The translations under genes were made by a program, and so were the position numbers. Shown piece by piece: positions 6,569 to 15,139 of a stretch of DNA of 45,841 nt (positions are counted from its first letter, which is position 1; each line of letters begins with the position of its first letter). This DNA is from UBA2233 sp002347965 [NCBI: Nitrospirae bacterium UBA2233] (lineage in GTDB: Bacteria > UBA2233), in assembly GCA_002347965.1 (NCBI GenBank), contig DDYN01000049.1, positions 1 to 45,841 of the forward strand, given 5' to 3'. The notes beneath the pieces were generated by a model, which saw only the letters and a program-made list of their open reading frames with translations, did not search any database and was not told the origin of the DNA.

Positions 6569-6584
6569 TGGGGTCCTTGTTGCA
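6569..6584 (+). promoter_or_regulatory. Candidate sigma-54 (-24/-12) promoter of prkA operon
   Basis: TGG, ten bases, then GC inside TTGCA: TGGGGTCCTTGTTGCA keeps the invariant GG and GC of RpoN promoters at exact spacing and the TTGCA of the -12 box; the CAC of the -24 box is not conserved. It ends about 70 bases before the prkA start. rpoN itself is encoded in this window (16714-18096). E. coli yeaGH is reported to be under nitrogen/sigma-54 control, which fits. Confidence 0.55.
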
Positions 6585-6656
6585 TGGGTCTTAGGTGCAG
6601 GGCCAGGCGGGATCCGCCCGAGGGTGATGGATAACCAAGACGTAGGGGGAGTAGGC

Positions 6657-8576
6657 ATGGACCTTAAGGATCTCATCCAAAAAGATAGGGAGCGTAAAAG
6701 AAAAGAAAAGTTTGAGGGCACGTTTTTGGATTACCTCGAGCTTGTCAAAGAAGACCCAACCACTCCAAAGCTTTCCCACAAGAGAATCTACGACATGGTC
6801 AGCCGGGATGGCTACGAGACCTTGGACCCAGAAAAAGAGGTTCGCGTCCGGAACATTTACGGCGAGAAAGTTCGTGTTTACAACTTTTTCAAGGACGAGT
6901 TTTTTGGAATTGAGAAGGCGATCGAAGAGATCGTCAAGTACTTCCACGCGGCAAGTCTTGGCGGTGAGGAAGCCCGTCAGATGCTCTACCTGGTGGGCGC
7001 GGTGGGCTCTGGCAAAAGCTCTCTTGTCGAAAAGCTCAAATCCGCGCTCGAGGAGCGGGAGCAAATCTACGCCCTTAGCGGCTGTCCAATGCATGAAGAG
7101 CCGTTGCACCTCGTGCCCCGCCACCTGCGCGGGCAGTTCGAAGAAGAGCTCGGCGTCAAGATCGACGGCGACCTTTGCCCCGTGTGCCGCTGGCGGCTCG
7201 TGAACGAGTACGATTCGCAGTACGAGCGTTTTCCCGTCAGGCTTGTCTCGTTCTCCAAGCGCAACCGTATCGGGATCGCGGCCGTCCCGCCCGTCGACCC
7301 GAACAACCAGGATACCTCTGTTTTGATCGGGAGCGTGGACATCTCCAAGATAGACAAGTACCCGGAGGACGACCCAAGGGTTCTTCGCCTCAACGGCGCG
7401 TTCAACGTGGGCAATCGTGGCTTGATCGAGTTCATCGAGATTTTTAAGAACGAGATCGAGTATTTGCACACGATCATCACGGCCACGCAAGAAAAAGTCA
7501 TCCCCGCACCAGGAAAACAGAACCTGATCTACTTTGACGGCGTGATCGTGGCGCACTCGAACTTTGCCGAGTGGAACAAGTTTAAGTCCGAGCTCACGAA
7601 CGAGGCGCTTCTCGACAGAATCGTCAAGATTGAGGTTCCCTACTGCGTGGAGCTCGACCAAGAGGTGCGGATTTATCAGAAATACATCAAAAAAAGCCAC
7701 TTTGAGGCGCACATTGCACCCGGGACGATCCGTTTCGTCTCTATGTTTGCCGTGTGCTCGCGGCTCAAGGAGACCAACAAGGTAGACATCCTGACCAAGA
7801 TGAAGCTCTACAACGGAGAGGATGTTATCGACAAGGGCAAGGTCAAGAAGGTCTCCGTCCAGGAGCTCAAACGCGATGTAGAAGGGGAAGGTTTCTCTGG
7901 CATCTCGACGCGCTTCGTCATGAAGGCGATCTCGGACGCGATCGTTGAAAGCGAGCACGAATGCATCAACCCCTTACAGCTTCGGGATGTCCTGATCCGG
8001 AAGGTTCGTCAGCTTACTATTGCGGATGAGGAGAAGAAGCGCTACTTGACGCTTCTTACCGATACGCTCCACAAAGAGTACCTAAAGGAGCTCGAGCGGG
8101 AGATCATGAGGGCATTCGTCCACGCCTACGAGGAGCAGGCCGAGGGGTTGTTCAACAACTACGTTGACCATATCGAGGCGTTCTGCAACAAGACCAAGCT
8201 CAAAGACCCGGTTACGAAAGAAGAGGTCAACCCAGACGAGCATTTTATGCGCTCGATCGAGGAGCAGATCGGCATTGTGGGCGAGGCGGCCAAGGGGTTC
8301 CGCCAGGACGTCATGGCATACTTGATGAGCATGTTTCGGAAGAACGAGAAGGTAGCCTGGAGAAGCTACGAACCCTTGAAGGAGGCCGTCGAGAACAAGC
8401 TTATGGCAAGCGTTAAGGACCTCTCCAGAATCGTGACGAAGGCGAAGATCCGCGACAAGGAGCAGCAGCAGAAGTACAACGTCATGGTTGCCAAAATGAT
8501 CGAAAACGGCTACTGCGAGCACTGCGCCGAATCGCTTTTGAAATACGCGGCCAACAACCTCTGGACGACGGAATAA
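6657..8576 (+). CDS. prkA: PrkA/YeaG-type serine protein kinase
   Basis: 639 residues from the ATG at 6657, chosen because AGGGGGAG lies just before it; an in-frame GTG at 6624 would add 11 residues without a site. The N-terminal AAA+-like domain has Walker A GAVGSGKSS (about 114-122). An IYFDGVIVAHSN strand follows later, and a C-terminal PrkA kinase-like domain reaches to the end. The family (E. coli YeaG, about 644 aa; Bacillus PrkA) acts in stress and starvation responses, and kinase and AAA+ protease activities have both been reported. A zinc-site-like pair CPVC (about residue 170) and CEHC near the C-terminus are visible. First gene of a three-gene operon with yeaH and spoVR, a widely conserved trio. 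Confidence 0.95.
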   Translation: MDLKDLIQKDRERKRKEKFEGTFLDYLELVKEDPTTPKLSHKRIYDMVSRDGYETLDPEKEVRVRNIYGEKVRVYNFFKDEFFGIEKAIEEIVKYFHAASLGGEEARQMLYLVGAVGSGKSSLVEKLKSALEEREQIYALSGCPMHEEPLHLVPRHLRGQFEEELGVKIDGDLCPVCRWRLVNEYDSQYERFPVRLVSFSKRNRIGIAAVPPVDPNNQDTSVLIGSVDISKIDKYPEDDPRVLRLNGAFNVGNRGLIEFIEIFKNEIEYLHTIITATQEKVIPAPGKQNLIYFDGVIVAHSNFAEWNKFKSELTNEALLDRIVKIEVPYCVELDQEVRIYQKYIKKSHFEAHIAPGTIRFVSMFAVCSRLKETNKVDILTKMKLYNGEDVIDKGKVKKVSVQELKRDVEGEGFSGISTRFVMKAISDAIVESEHECINPLQLRDVLIRKVRQLTIADEEKKRYLTLLTDTLHKEYLKELEREIMRAFVHAYEEQAEGLFNNYVDHIEAFCNKTKLKDPVTKEEVNPDEHFMRSIEEQIGIVGEAAKGFRQDVMAYLMSMFRKNEKVAWRSYEPLKEAVENKLMASVKDLSRIVTKAKIRDKEQQQKYNVMVAKMIENGYCEHCAESLLKYAANNLWTTE

Positions 8577-8589
8577 CAGGAGGCTGCCC

Positions 8590-9771
8590 ATGGCCATTTT
8601 TCAAGACCCCATAACCGACGAGCGGCCAGACCCGACCGCGGCCGACAGGGCCAGGCACAAAGAAAAGGTCAAAGAGGCGATCAAGGAAAACATCGCGGAC
8701 ATCGTGGCAGAGGAGTCCATCATCGGCCAAAGCGGCGACAAGGTCTTCAAGGTTCCCATCCGCGGTATGAAGGAGTATCGGTTTGTCTACGGGGACGATG
8801 CAGGCGTAGGGCAGGGGTCCGGCAATGAGAAGCGGGGCGATGTTGTCGAGAAGGGCGGAGTTCAAGATGAGCTCGGCAGGCAGGGTGCTGGCAACCAGAA
8901 GGGTGCCGAGTACTACGAGACGGAGATTACGCTCGAGGAGTTAACCGACATCCTGTTTGACGACCTCATGCTGCCCAACATGGTCAAACAAAGGCTCAAA
9001 GAGGTCGAATCCAAACGCGACGTCGTGTTCAAGGGGGTCCGAAAGAAAGGCATTATGGTCCGTCTGGACAAGAAGCGGACGGTCGTCGAAAAGCTCAAGC
9101 GAAAAGCGGCGCAAGGGCGGATGGAAGATGAAGAGTTTTCCTTCACCGAGGATGACCTTCGCTTTAGGAAGCGCACGGAGAGGATGCGGAAGCACTCGAA
9201 CGCCGTCGTGTTTTGCGTGATGGACACCTCGGGCTCGATGAACAACACCAAAAAATTCCTGGCCAGGAGCTTTTTCTTCCTGCTCTACAAATTCTTGGAG
9301 CTCAAATACCAAAACATCCAGGTTGTGTTCATCGCGCACACGACCGAAGCCAAGGAGCTCTCGGAGGTCGAATTTTTCACGAAGGGTGAAGACGGGGGAA
9401 CGTACCTTTCCTCGGGCCAGAACAAAGTCCTCGAGGTTGTGCATGAAAGGTACGACCCGAACGCATGGAACATCTACGTGTTTCATGCCTCGGATGGCGA
9501 CAATTTCGTCAACGACAACGAGCGCAGCATTCGGTCGATGAAAGAGCTCTGTCAAATTGCCAACCTAGTCGGCTTCTGCGAGATCGACTTGGCCGAGGAT
9601 GCGTTTTACTACTCCGGCTCGTCCAAGATCCTCCACCTGTACCATAGCGCGCTTGCCTCCTACCCCAACTTCTCCACGGCCGTAATCAAGAACAAGTTTG
9701 ACATCTACAACGCGTTTCGGAAGGTCATCAAAAACGACAAGACCGGCGGGGTCGAGGAGGCCTATGCCTAG
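8590..9771 (+). CDS. yeaH: YeaH/YhbH family protein (DUF444, vWA-like)
   Basis: 393 residues. The central part has a von Willebrand A-like metal-site motif, VMDTSGSMNN (DxSxS, about residue 210), and GGTYLSSGQ downstream, as in DUF444 proteins (E. coli YeaH, B. subtilis YhbH). The N-terminal ~90 residues are charged and include a Gly/Gln-rich linker (GVGQGSGNEKRG) seen in the family. It starts 13 bases after prkA (GGAGG before ATG) and overlaps spoVR by 8 bases. It acts with the PrkA kinase, in which it is needed for stress signalling in enterobacteria; the molecular role is unclear. Cytoplasmic. Confidence 0.93.
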   Translation: MAIFQDPITDERPDPTAADRARHKEKVKEAIKENIADIVAEESIIGQSGDKVFKVPIRGMKEYRFVYGDDAGVGQGSGNEKRGDVVEKGGVQDELGRQGAGNQKGAEYYETEITLEELTDILFDDLMLPNMVKQRLKEVESKRDVVFKGVRKKGIMVRLDKKRTVVEKLKRKAAQGRMEDEEFSFTEDDLRFRKRTERMRKHSNAVVFCVMDTSGSMNNTKKFLARSFFFLLYKFLELKYQNIQVVFIAHTTEAKELSEVEFFTKGEDGGTYLSSGQNKVLEVVHERYDPNAWNIYVFHASDGDNFVNDNERSIRSMKELCQIANLVGFCEIDLAEDAFYYSGSSKILHLYHSALASYPNFSTAVIKNKFDIYNAFRKVIKNDKTGGVEEAYA

Positions 9772-11017
9772 CTACACTAAGCAAGACCTCGAAGACTACG
9801 CCAGGAAGGTCGAGCAAAAGGCGGCTGAATTCGGCCTCGATCACTACGAGGTGGTCTACGAAGTGTGCGGCCACGCGACGATGATCAACCGGATGGCCTA
9901 CTCGGGGGTTCCGTTTCGCTACCACCACTGGTCGTTCGGTAAGGCCTACGACGTGATCAACACGAGCTACACCTACGGCGTGGGGGGTTTGCCCTATGAG
10001 ATGGTCATCAACGCAAACCCTGCGATCGCCTACTTAATGGCGGATAACCCGTTGGCTGTCCAGGTCTTGGTGATGGCGCACGTCTTGGGGCATGTAAATT
10101 TCTTCAAGCACAACTACGTGTTCAAGAAGACCTACCCGCAGGATGCGCTCGCAAGCTTCAAGGTGCATGCAAGACGGATCAACGGGTTTATCGATACATA
10201 CGGAATTTCGAAGGTCGAGAAATTTTTGGACGCGGCCAAGGCCTTAGAATTCAATACCATGCGCATGGTCTTGCTCCTCGAAGAAGGTCCCATCGAGCCC
10301 GAGGAGTGGAAGCCCAGGAAAAAAGTGGAAGAACCGGCGGAGGATATTTTGCTGTTTATCAGGGACCACAACCCCATGCTTGAGCCTTGGCAGAAGGATG
10401 TCCTCACGATCGTCCGCGACGAGGCCCTGTATTTTCTCCCGCAGATCGAAACGAAGATCATGAACGAGGGCTGGGCAACGTTTTGGCATTATCGTATAAT
10501 GAACGCTTTGGAGTTGCCGTTCGACATGCAGATGGAGTTCTTGAAGCTCCACAACCGGATCGTGCAGCCCTCTTCCGGAACCGTCAACCCTTACGCGCTC
10601 GGGTTTGCCATCTGGCAGGATTTGGAGGGCCGGATGGGTTTGGAGGAGCTCTTTTCGGTAATGGAGGCCAATCGGGACGTTTCCTTCGTTCGCCAGTTCT
10701 TGACCCGCGACATTATGGAGCGACTCCACATGTTCGCCTACAAGAAAAAAGGGGCGAGCGAGGTGGTTATCAAAGAGGTTGCAGACGAGAAGGGCTGGAA
10801 GGACGTACGCGAAGAGTTGATCCGTTGGGTCGGCGTAAACAGCCTGCCGGTCATCAAGATTGTAGACGTCGAACCCGACGGCATGCTCGTGTTGAAGTAC
10901 TTTGGAGACGGAAGGAAGCTGGATCCCGAATACAAGGAGCACACGCTTCGGTACGTCGAGCTACTGTGGGGCAATCGGGTCAAGATGCTCGAAGCACCCG
11001 TGGCGAAGGTTTCGTAG
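9764..11017 (+). CDS. spoVR: SpoVR family protein
   Basis: 417 residues from the ATG at 9764, which has GAGGAGG six bases upstream; the frame is open further upstream inside yeaH but without a site. SpoVR hallmarks are visible: YEVVYEVCGHATMINRMAY near the N-terminus, a HVLGHVNFFKHNYVF stretch, and NEGWATFWHYRIMN (about residue 240). B. subtilis SpoVR (stage V sporulation protein R) affects spore cortex; in non-sporulating bacteria it is the third member of the prkA-yeaH-spoVR stress operon. Nothing else here suggests sporulation. The C-terminal 100 residues form the usual beta-rich domain. Confidence 0.93.
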   Translation: MPSYTKQDLEDYARKVEQKAAEFGLDHYEVVYEVCGHATMINRMAYSGVPFRYHHWSFGKAYDVINTSYTYGVGGLPYEMVINANPAIAYLMADNPLAVQVLVMAHVLGHVNFFKHNYVFKKTYPQDALASFKVHARRINGFIDTYGISKVEKFLDAAKALEFNTMRMVLLLEEGPIEPEEWKPRKKVEEPAEDILLFIRDHNPMLEPWQKDVLTIVRDEALYFLPQIETKIMNEGWATFWHYRIMNALELPFDMQMEFLKLHNRIVQPSSGTVNPYALGFAIWQDLEGRMGLEELFSVMEANRDVSFVRQFLTRDIMERLHMFAYKKKGASEVVIKEVADEKGWKDVREELIRWVGVNSLPVIKIVDVEPDGMLVLKYFGDGRKLDPEYKEHTLRYVELLWGNRVKMLEAPVAKVS

Positions 11018-11050
11018 GTAGGTTAACCTAAACGCTTTAGGAGTTTGTTC

Positions 11051-11497
11051 ATGGAAACGGTAAGGACAGAGTTTGCGACGCCTAAAACAAAGAAGCAAGG
11101 CTGGTATCTTGTGGACGCAAAAGGGGTGAACCTAGGAAGGCTCTCGGCTAGGCTTGCCCGTATTCTCATGGGGAAGCATAAGGCTTGCTACACCCCCCAC
11201 GAGGATACTGGGGACTATGTTGTCGTAATCAACGCCTCGAGCGTGAGCGTAACCGGAAAAAAGATGACAGACAAGGTATACTACAGCCATTCCGGCTATC
11301 CCGGGGGCATCAAAGAAAGGGTGCTCCAGGATGTGTTGGCGGTTCATCCGGAGAGGGTGCTCGAACATGCCATTCGCGGGATGCTTCCCAAGAATCGGCT
11401 TGGGCGGGCCATGTTCAAGAAGCTCAAAGTGTACGCGGGGGAAACGCATCCCCACGAGGCGCAAGGGCCTGTCAAGATCGACCCGCTGAAATTTTAA
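11051..11497 (+). CDS. rplM: 50S ribosomal protein L13
   Basis: 148 residues. Characteristic L13 sequence: [19 protein letters not shown], then [38 protein letters not shown] and [20 protein letters not shown]. It binds 23S rRNA early in large-subunit assembly. ATG at 11051 has TAGGAG seven bases upstream; a TTG two codons earlier is less likely. Paired with rpsI, as in nearly all bacteria. It begins about 33 bases after spoVR and may have its own promoter, but none is clear. Confidence 0.97.
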   Translation: METVRTEFATPKTKKQGWYLVDAKGVNLGRLSARLARILMGKHKACYTPHEDTGDYVVVINASSVSVTGKKMTDKVYYSHSGYPGGIKERVLQDVLAVHPERVLEHAIRGMLPKNRLGRAMFKKLKVYAGETHPHEAQGPVKIDPLKF

Positions 11498-11518
11498 CGA
11501 AGAGAGGAAAAAGAAAGA

Positions 11519-11908
11519 ATGGCCATGCTCTCACACGCGGTTGGAAAGCGAAAGACGGCGAGCGCGCGGGTGTTCCTAAAAGAAGGCGCGGGAAAAATCA
11601 TGGTGAACGGCAGGTCGATCGAGGATTATTTCCCGACGGCGATGCTTCAGAATACAATCAAAACGCCGCTACGGATCGTTCAGCGTGAGGAAATTTACGA
11701 CGTCGCCGTGAACGTCGGGGGGGGCGGCGTTTCTGCCCAAGCGCAGGCGGTTAGGCACGGCATTGCCAGGGCGCTCGTGCTCATGAACCCAGAGCTTCGG
11801 CCGGTCTTTAAAAGGGAAGGGCTGTTGACCCGCGACCCAAGAGAAAAAGAGCGCAAGAAATACGGCCAGCCCGGCGCAAGGAAGCGCTTCCAGTATTCCA
11901 AGCGTTAG
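11519..11908 (+). CDS. rpsI: 30S ribosomal protein S9
   Basis: 129 residues with the S9 signature (GKRKTASARV near the start; GGGVSAQAQAVRHGIARAL; the basic C-terminal tail KKYGQPGARKRFQYSKR that reaches the P site). GAGAGGAAAAAGAAAGA precedes ATG. 21 bases after rplM in one transcription unit, and followed 19 bases later by argC. Confidence 0.97.
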   Translation: MAMLSHAVGKRKTASARVFLKEGAGKIMVNGRSIEDYFPTAMLQNTIKTPLRIVQREEIYDVAVNVGGGGVSAQAQAVRHGIARALVLMNPELRPVFKREGLLTRDPREKERKKYGQPGARKRFQYSKR

Positions 11909-11927
11909 AACTCTTGGAGGGCTTGGC

Positions 11928-12974
11928 TTGACGCGTGGGCCGGTGCGGGTTGCCATCTTTGGGGCGAGCGGCTACACGGGCTATGAGCTTCTTCGGCTGC
12001 TCCGCGGGCACCAAGGCGTGACGATTTACCGCTTGTTTCGAGAAAACCCCCCGTACGGCCCGCTCGAGGCGTTGGGCGGGCCCTGGGCGCATTTTCAAGG
12101 GCTTTGCTTCGAGGCCTACGAGGAGAGCTTGCTTGAGGGGGTGGATGTAGCCTTTTTGGCGCTGCCCGCGGGAAGCGCCGCGCCTTTTGTGCCAGGGCTT
12201 CTTAAGAAGGACATCCGCGTTGTTGACCTAAGCCCCGATTTTCGGTTTCGAACGAAAGCAGGATACGAGGCTGTTTACGGTCCTCACCCATGCCCCGAGC
12301 TGCTTGAAGAGGCGGCATACGGCCTTCCAGAATTCTTCGGAAAATCCATCCAAAACGCGCGACTCGTGGCAAACCCAGGCTGCTATGCCACCGCAACGCT
12401 CCTGTTTTTGTATCCTTTGGTAAAAGAGGGCCTTATCGGGCAAGGGCCGATCGTAGCGGACGCGAAATCCGGGTTCTCCGGGGCGGGCAAAAAGCCCACC
12501 CAAACGGGTGTATTTTCGGAGGTCAACGAGAATTTTCGGGCGTACAGCCCGCTTGTTCACCGTCATGCCCCTGAAATGCTCGACGTGCTCGATAGGTTGG
12601 GGGCCAAAGGGGTTTTACTTCGTTTTGTGCCCCATTTGCTGCCCATCAATCGCGGAATTCTGGCTACGCTTTACGTCCCGCTTGTGCGTGCCATGGGTTT
12701 CTCCGAGATCGCATCGGCATTTCAAGCCTGCTACGAAGGTTCTCCTTTCATCCGCCTCCTGCCCGGTGGCGTACTGCCGGAAACGAGCGCCGTACGAGGC
12801 ACGAACTTCTGCGACATCGGGTTTGTAAGTGTAAAGGAGTATCCAGAGCTCGTCGGGTTCTCCTGCATCGACAATTTGACCAAAGGGGCGAGTGGCCAGG
12901 CCATCCAGAACTTCAACCTGATGATGGGGTTCGAGCAGACATGCGCGCTCTTGGGAGCGCCTTTGTATCCTTAG
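11928..12974 (+). CDS. argC: N-acetyl-gamma-glutamyl-phosphate reductase
   Basis: 348 residues. NADPH-dependent reduction of N-acetylglutamyl phosphate in arginine biosynthesis. N-terminal Rossmann motif IFGASGYTGYELLRLL; catalytic Cys in NPGCYATATLL (about residue 149); the His region VHRHAPEM; C-terminal IDNLTKGASGQAIQNFN. Start is TTG at 11928, seven bases after TTGGAGG; a GTG five codons later also could serve. Linked to rplM-rpsI by 19 bases, an order (rplM-rpsI-argC) known from several anaerobic deltaproteobacteria-like genomes. Confidence 0.95.
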   Translation: MTRGPVRVAIFGASGYTGYELLRLLRGHQGVTIYRLFRENPPYGPLEALGGPWAHFQGLCFEAYEESLLEGVDVAFLALPAGSAAPFVPGLLKKDIRVVDLSPDFRFRTKAGYEAVYGPHPCPELLEEAAYGLPEFFGKSIQNARLVANPGCYATATLLFLYPLVKEGLIGQGPIVADAKSGFSGAGKKPTQTGVFSEVNENFRAYSPLVHRHAPEMLDVLDRLGAKGVLLRFVPHLLPINRGILATLYVPLVRAMGFSEIASAFQACYEGSPFIRLLPGGVLPETSAVRGTNFCDIGFVSVKEYPELVGFSCIDNLTKGASGQAIQNFNLMMGFEQTCALLGAPLYP

Positions 12975-13091
12975 GGCCGTGGAGCGGTGAGTGGGGTTTG
13001 TTCTTATGGAAGAGTGTGGTATAGCTAGGAAGAAGGCTTAAAAACGTCCCATTCAACGGACTGTTGCACGCAACAATAGGGGGGACCGCGC

Positions 13092-13691
13092 ATGTTTTCC
13101 CGCCTGAAAGAAGACGTCCAGACGGTTTTTGCCAAAGACCCTGCCGCTCGGAGCGTGCTGGAAGTGCTCTTGTGTTACCCCGGGCTTCATGCCCTTTGGT
13201 TTTACCGGGTTTCCAACGTCCTTTGGAAATGGAACGTAAAGTTGCTCGCTCGGCTGCTGTCGCATTTCGGGAGGCTCATGACGGGGATCGAGATTCATCC
13301 GGGATCAAAAATAGGCAGGCGCTTTTTTATCGACCACGGCATGGGTACGGTTATCGGCGAAACGGCCGAGATTGGCGACGACGTGCTGATGTACCAAGGT
13401 GTGACCCTGGGCGGCACGAGCTTGAAAAAAGGGAAGCGGCATCCGACGATCGGCAACGGCGTCGTGATCGGCGCCGGAGCCAAGGTGCTGGGACCGATAA
13501 GGGTAGGACACAAAGCAAGGATAGGGGCGGGAACCGTCGTGACTAGGGATGTTCCTGACGGGGCGACCTGCGTGGGAGTGCCCGGCAGGGTCATCTTCAA
13601 GGCTTCCTCGGAAAAAGGCCAGACCATCTATTTAGGCTCCCCCTGCAACGATGGCTCGCTCCCCAAAGAGCTCGAGTGCAGGCCCGACTGA
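13092..13691 (+). CDS. cysE: Serine O-acetyltransferase
   Basis: 199 residues, the short EpsC/CysE form. Transfers acetyl from acetyl-CoA to serine, giving O-acetylserine for cysteine synthesis. N-terminal helical part ([20 protein letters not shown]) then a left-handed beta-helix of hexapeptide repeats with the active-site region [18 protein letters not shown] and GVTLGGT. The C-terminal tail is longer than the minimum and ends in [23 protein letters not shown] precedes ATG. Followed by a repeat block and then a cysteine desulfurase and mnmA, which makes a sulfur-supply group (cysteine, persulfide, tRNA thiolation). Confidence 0.94.
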   Translation: MFSRLKEDVQTVFAKDPAARSVLEVLLCYPGLHALWFYRVSNVLWKWNVKLLARLLSHFGRLMTGIEIHPGSKIGRRFFIDHGMGTVIGETAEIGDDVLMYQGVTLGGTSLKKGKRHPTIGNGVVIGAGAKVLGPIRVGHKARIGAGTVVTRDVPDGATCVGVPGRVIFKASSEKGQTIYLGSPCNDGSLPKELECRPD

Positions 13692-13712
13692 TTGTTTATT
13701 CACCCATCGTAC

Positions 13713-13830
13713 GATAGGCAAGGTAAACACGCCCCGCGTTTGCAGGGCCTATCCTATCCGCCGGGCCTGGAAAGGCCCGGCTATCGAAGCCTGTGCCTTG
13801 CCCGCGGCGCCTGGGCTGGAAGCCTTGGGC
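13713..13830. repeat. 118-bp direct repeat, left copy
   Basis: Begins GATAGGCAAGG and ends GGAAGCCTTGGGC. It contains a degenerate version of the palindromic repeat (arms near ACACGCCCCGCGTTTGCA) plus the hairpin GCCGGGCC/GGCCCGGC with a 6-base loop. The copy at 15009-15125 differs at about six positions including one single-base indel. The pair brackets the cysteine desulfurase gene. Confidence 0.85.
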
Positions 13831-13858
13831 GAAATGTTGAATATTGGAATAGGTTTTG

Positions 13859-15013
13859 ATGAAAGCAAAAGTCTACCTTGATTTCAACGCAACCCATCCA
13901 ATCCTTCCTCAGGTACTCGAGGCCGTAGTTCATGCAGAACAACAGGCCTTCGGCAACCCTTCTTCGCTCCACTGGGCTGGCAGGGCGGCCAGGAAGGCGT
14001 TGTACGAAGCCCGCCGTAAACTCGCCCTAGGGCTCGGGGTTTCGCCGGATTCCATCCTGTTTACGGGGTCTGCAACGGAGGCAAACAACCTCGTGTTCCG
14101 CGGGCACTACGAGGCCTTTCCTTCGGCCAGGACCTACGCTGTATCCGCGGTCGAACACCCGAGCGTCCTGCGGGCGGCGGAAGCCCTTAGAAACAAACGG
14201 GCGCGTGTACTTTTTTTGGACGTGGACCGCGACGGACAGGTCGACCCGAGAAAGCTCCGGGTTGTCCTCGAGAAAGCAGGTTTAGAGGGCGGCCTTCTTA
14301 GCCTTATGGCGGCGAACAACGAAACGGGCGTGCTCTTTCCCGTTTCTGAAGCGGCGGAAATAGCCCATGCGCACGGCATGCTCTTCCATACGGACGCCGT
14401 CCAGGCCTTGGGTAAGGTTCCTTTTGATCTTGAATCCATGGGTGCGGATTTCGCGAGCTTTAGCGCCCACAAGATCGGCGGGCCGAAAGGCGTGGGGTTG
14501 CTTTACGTCAAGAACAAGCGCTCGATGGAGCCTTTTATCCTTGGGGGCTCGCAGGAGTTCGGCCTACGGGCAGGGACGGAGAACGTCGCCGGGGCCGTAG
14601 GGTTCGCCAAGGCCTTTGAGATTGCAAGCGAGCACCTCGACGCCTTTGAAGCCCACACCAGAGCACTCAAAGAAGTGGCTGTTTGTCGCCTTAAAGAACG
14701 TATCGGCGGGGTTATAGTTCACTCCGAAGGGGCGAGGACGCTTCCTTCGACCCTAAGCATAGGGTTTGAGGGCGTTGACGGAGACGCTCTTTTAATGGGA
14801 TTGGACATGGAAGGCTACGCGCTCTCTTCGGGCAGCGCGTGCTCTTCGGGCAAGATCGAGCCCTCCCACGTGCTTCTTGCGATGGGCGTCCCGCGTCGGG
14901 TCGCCCAAGCCTCCCTGCGGGTTAGCCTTTCTTTGTCAACCACCCGTAAGGAGGTCGAAGGCCTATGCGACGCCGTTGAGGGGGTCGTTGCCCGCCTTAG
15001 GGCATCTAGATAG
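13859..15013 (+). CDS. Cysteine desulfurase (NifS/IscS family)
   Basis: 384 residues. PLP enzyme that moves sulfur from cysteine to an enzyme persulfide for Fe-S clusters and tRNA thiolation. N-terminal YLDFNATHPI; the ATEANN stretch; PLP lysine in SFSAHKIGGPKGVG (about residue 204); catalytic Cys in SSGSACSSGKIEPSHVL (about 326). Start is ATG at 13859 with GGAATAGG upstream; a TTG one codon earlier is less likely. mnmA follows and uses such persulfide sulfur. The TAG stop lies within the start of the right copy of the 118-bp repeat. nifS and iscS cannot be separated without phylogeny. Confidence 0.93.
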   Translation: MKAKVYLDFNATHPILPQVLEAVVHAEQQAFGNPSSLHWAGRAARKALYEARRKLALGLGVSPDSILFTGSATEANNLVFRGHYEAFPSARTYAVSAVEHPSVLRAAEALRNKRARVLFLDVDRDGQVDPRKLRVVLEKAGLEGGLLSLMAANNETGVLFPVSEAAEIAHAHGMLFHTDAVQALGKVPFDLESMGADFASFSAHKIGGPKGVGLLYVKNKRSMEPFILGGSQEFGLRAGTENVAGAVGFAKAFEIASEHLDAFEAHTRALKEVAVCRLKERIGGVIVHSEGARTLPSTLSIGFEGVDGDALLMGLDMEGYALSSGSACSSGKIEPSHVLLAMGVPRRVAQASLRVSLSLSTTRKEVEGLCDAVEGVVARLRASR

Positions 15014-15125
15014 CCAAGGCAAACACGCCCCGCGTTTGCAGGCCTATCCTATCCGCCGGGCCTGGAAAGGCCCGGCTATCGAAGCCTGCGTCTTGCCCGC
15101 GGCGCCGGGGCTGGAAGCCTTGGGC
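15009..15125. repeat. 118-bp direct repeat, right copy
   Basis: Same block as 13713-13830, here starting at the stop codon of the cysteine desulfurase (AGA-TAG-CC) and ending 14 bases before mnmA. Same orientation as the left copy. Confidence 0.85.
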
Positions 15126-15139
15126 TTTCGGCAGCGGAA

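Noticed and set aside
6591-7958. A 455-codon open frame on the minus strand opposite prkA
   Set aside because: The plus strand encodes a full PrkA kinase with clear motifs; the antisense frame is a product of G/C-rich third positions and shows no family pattern.
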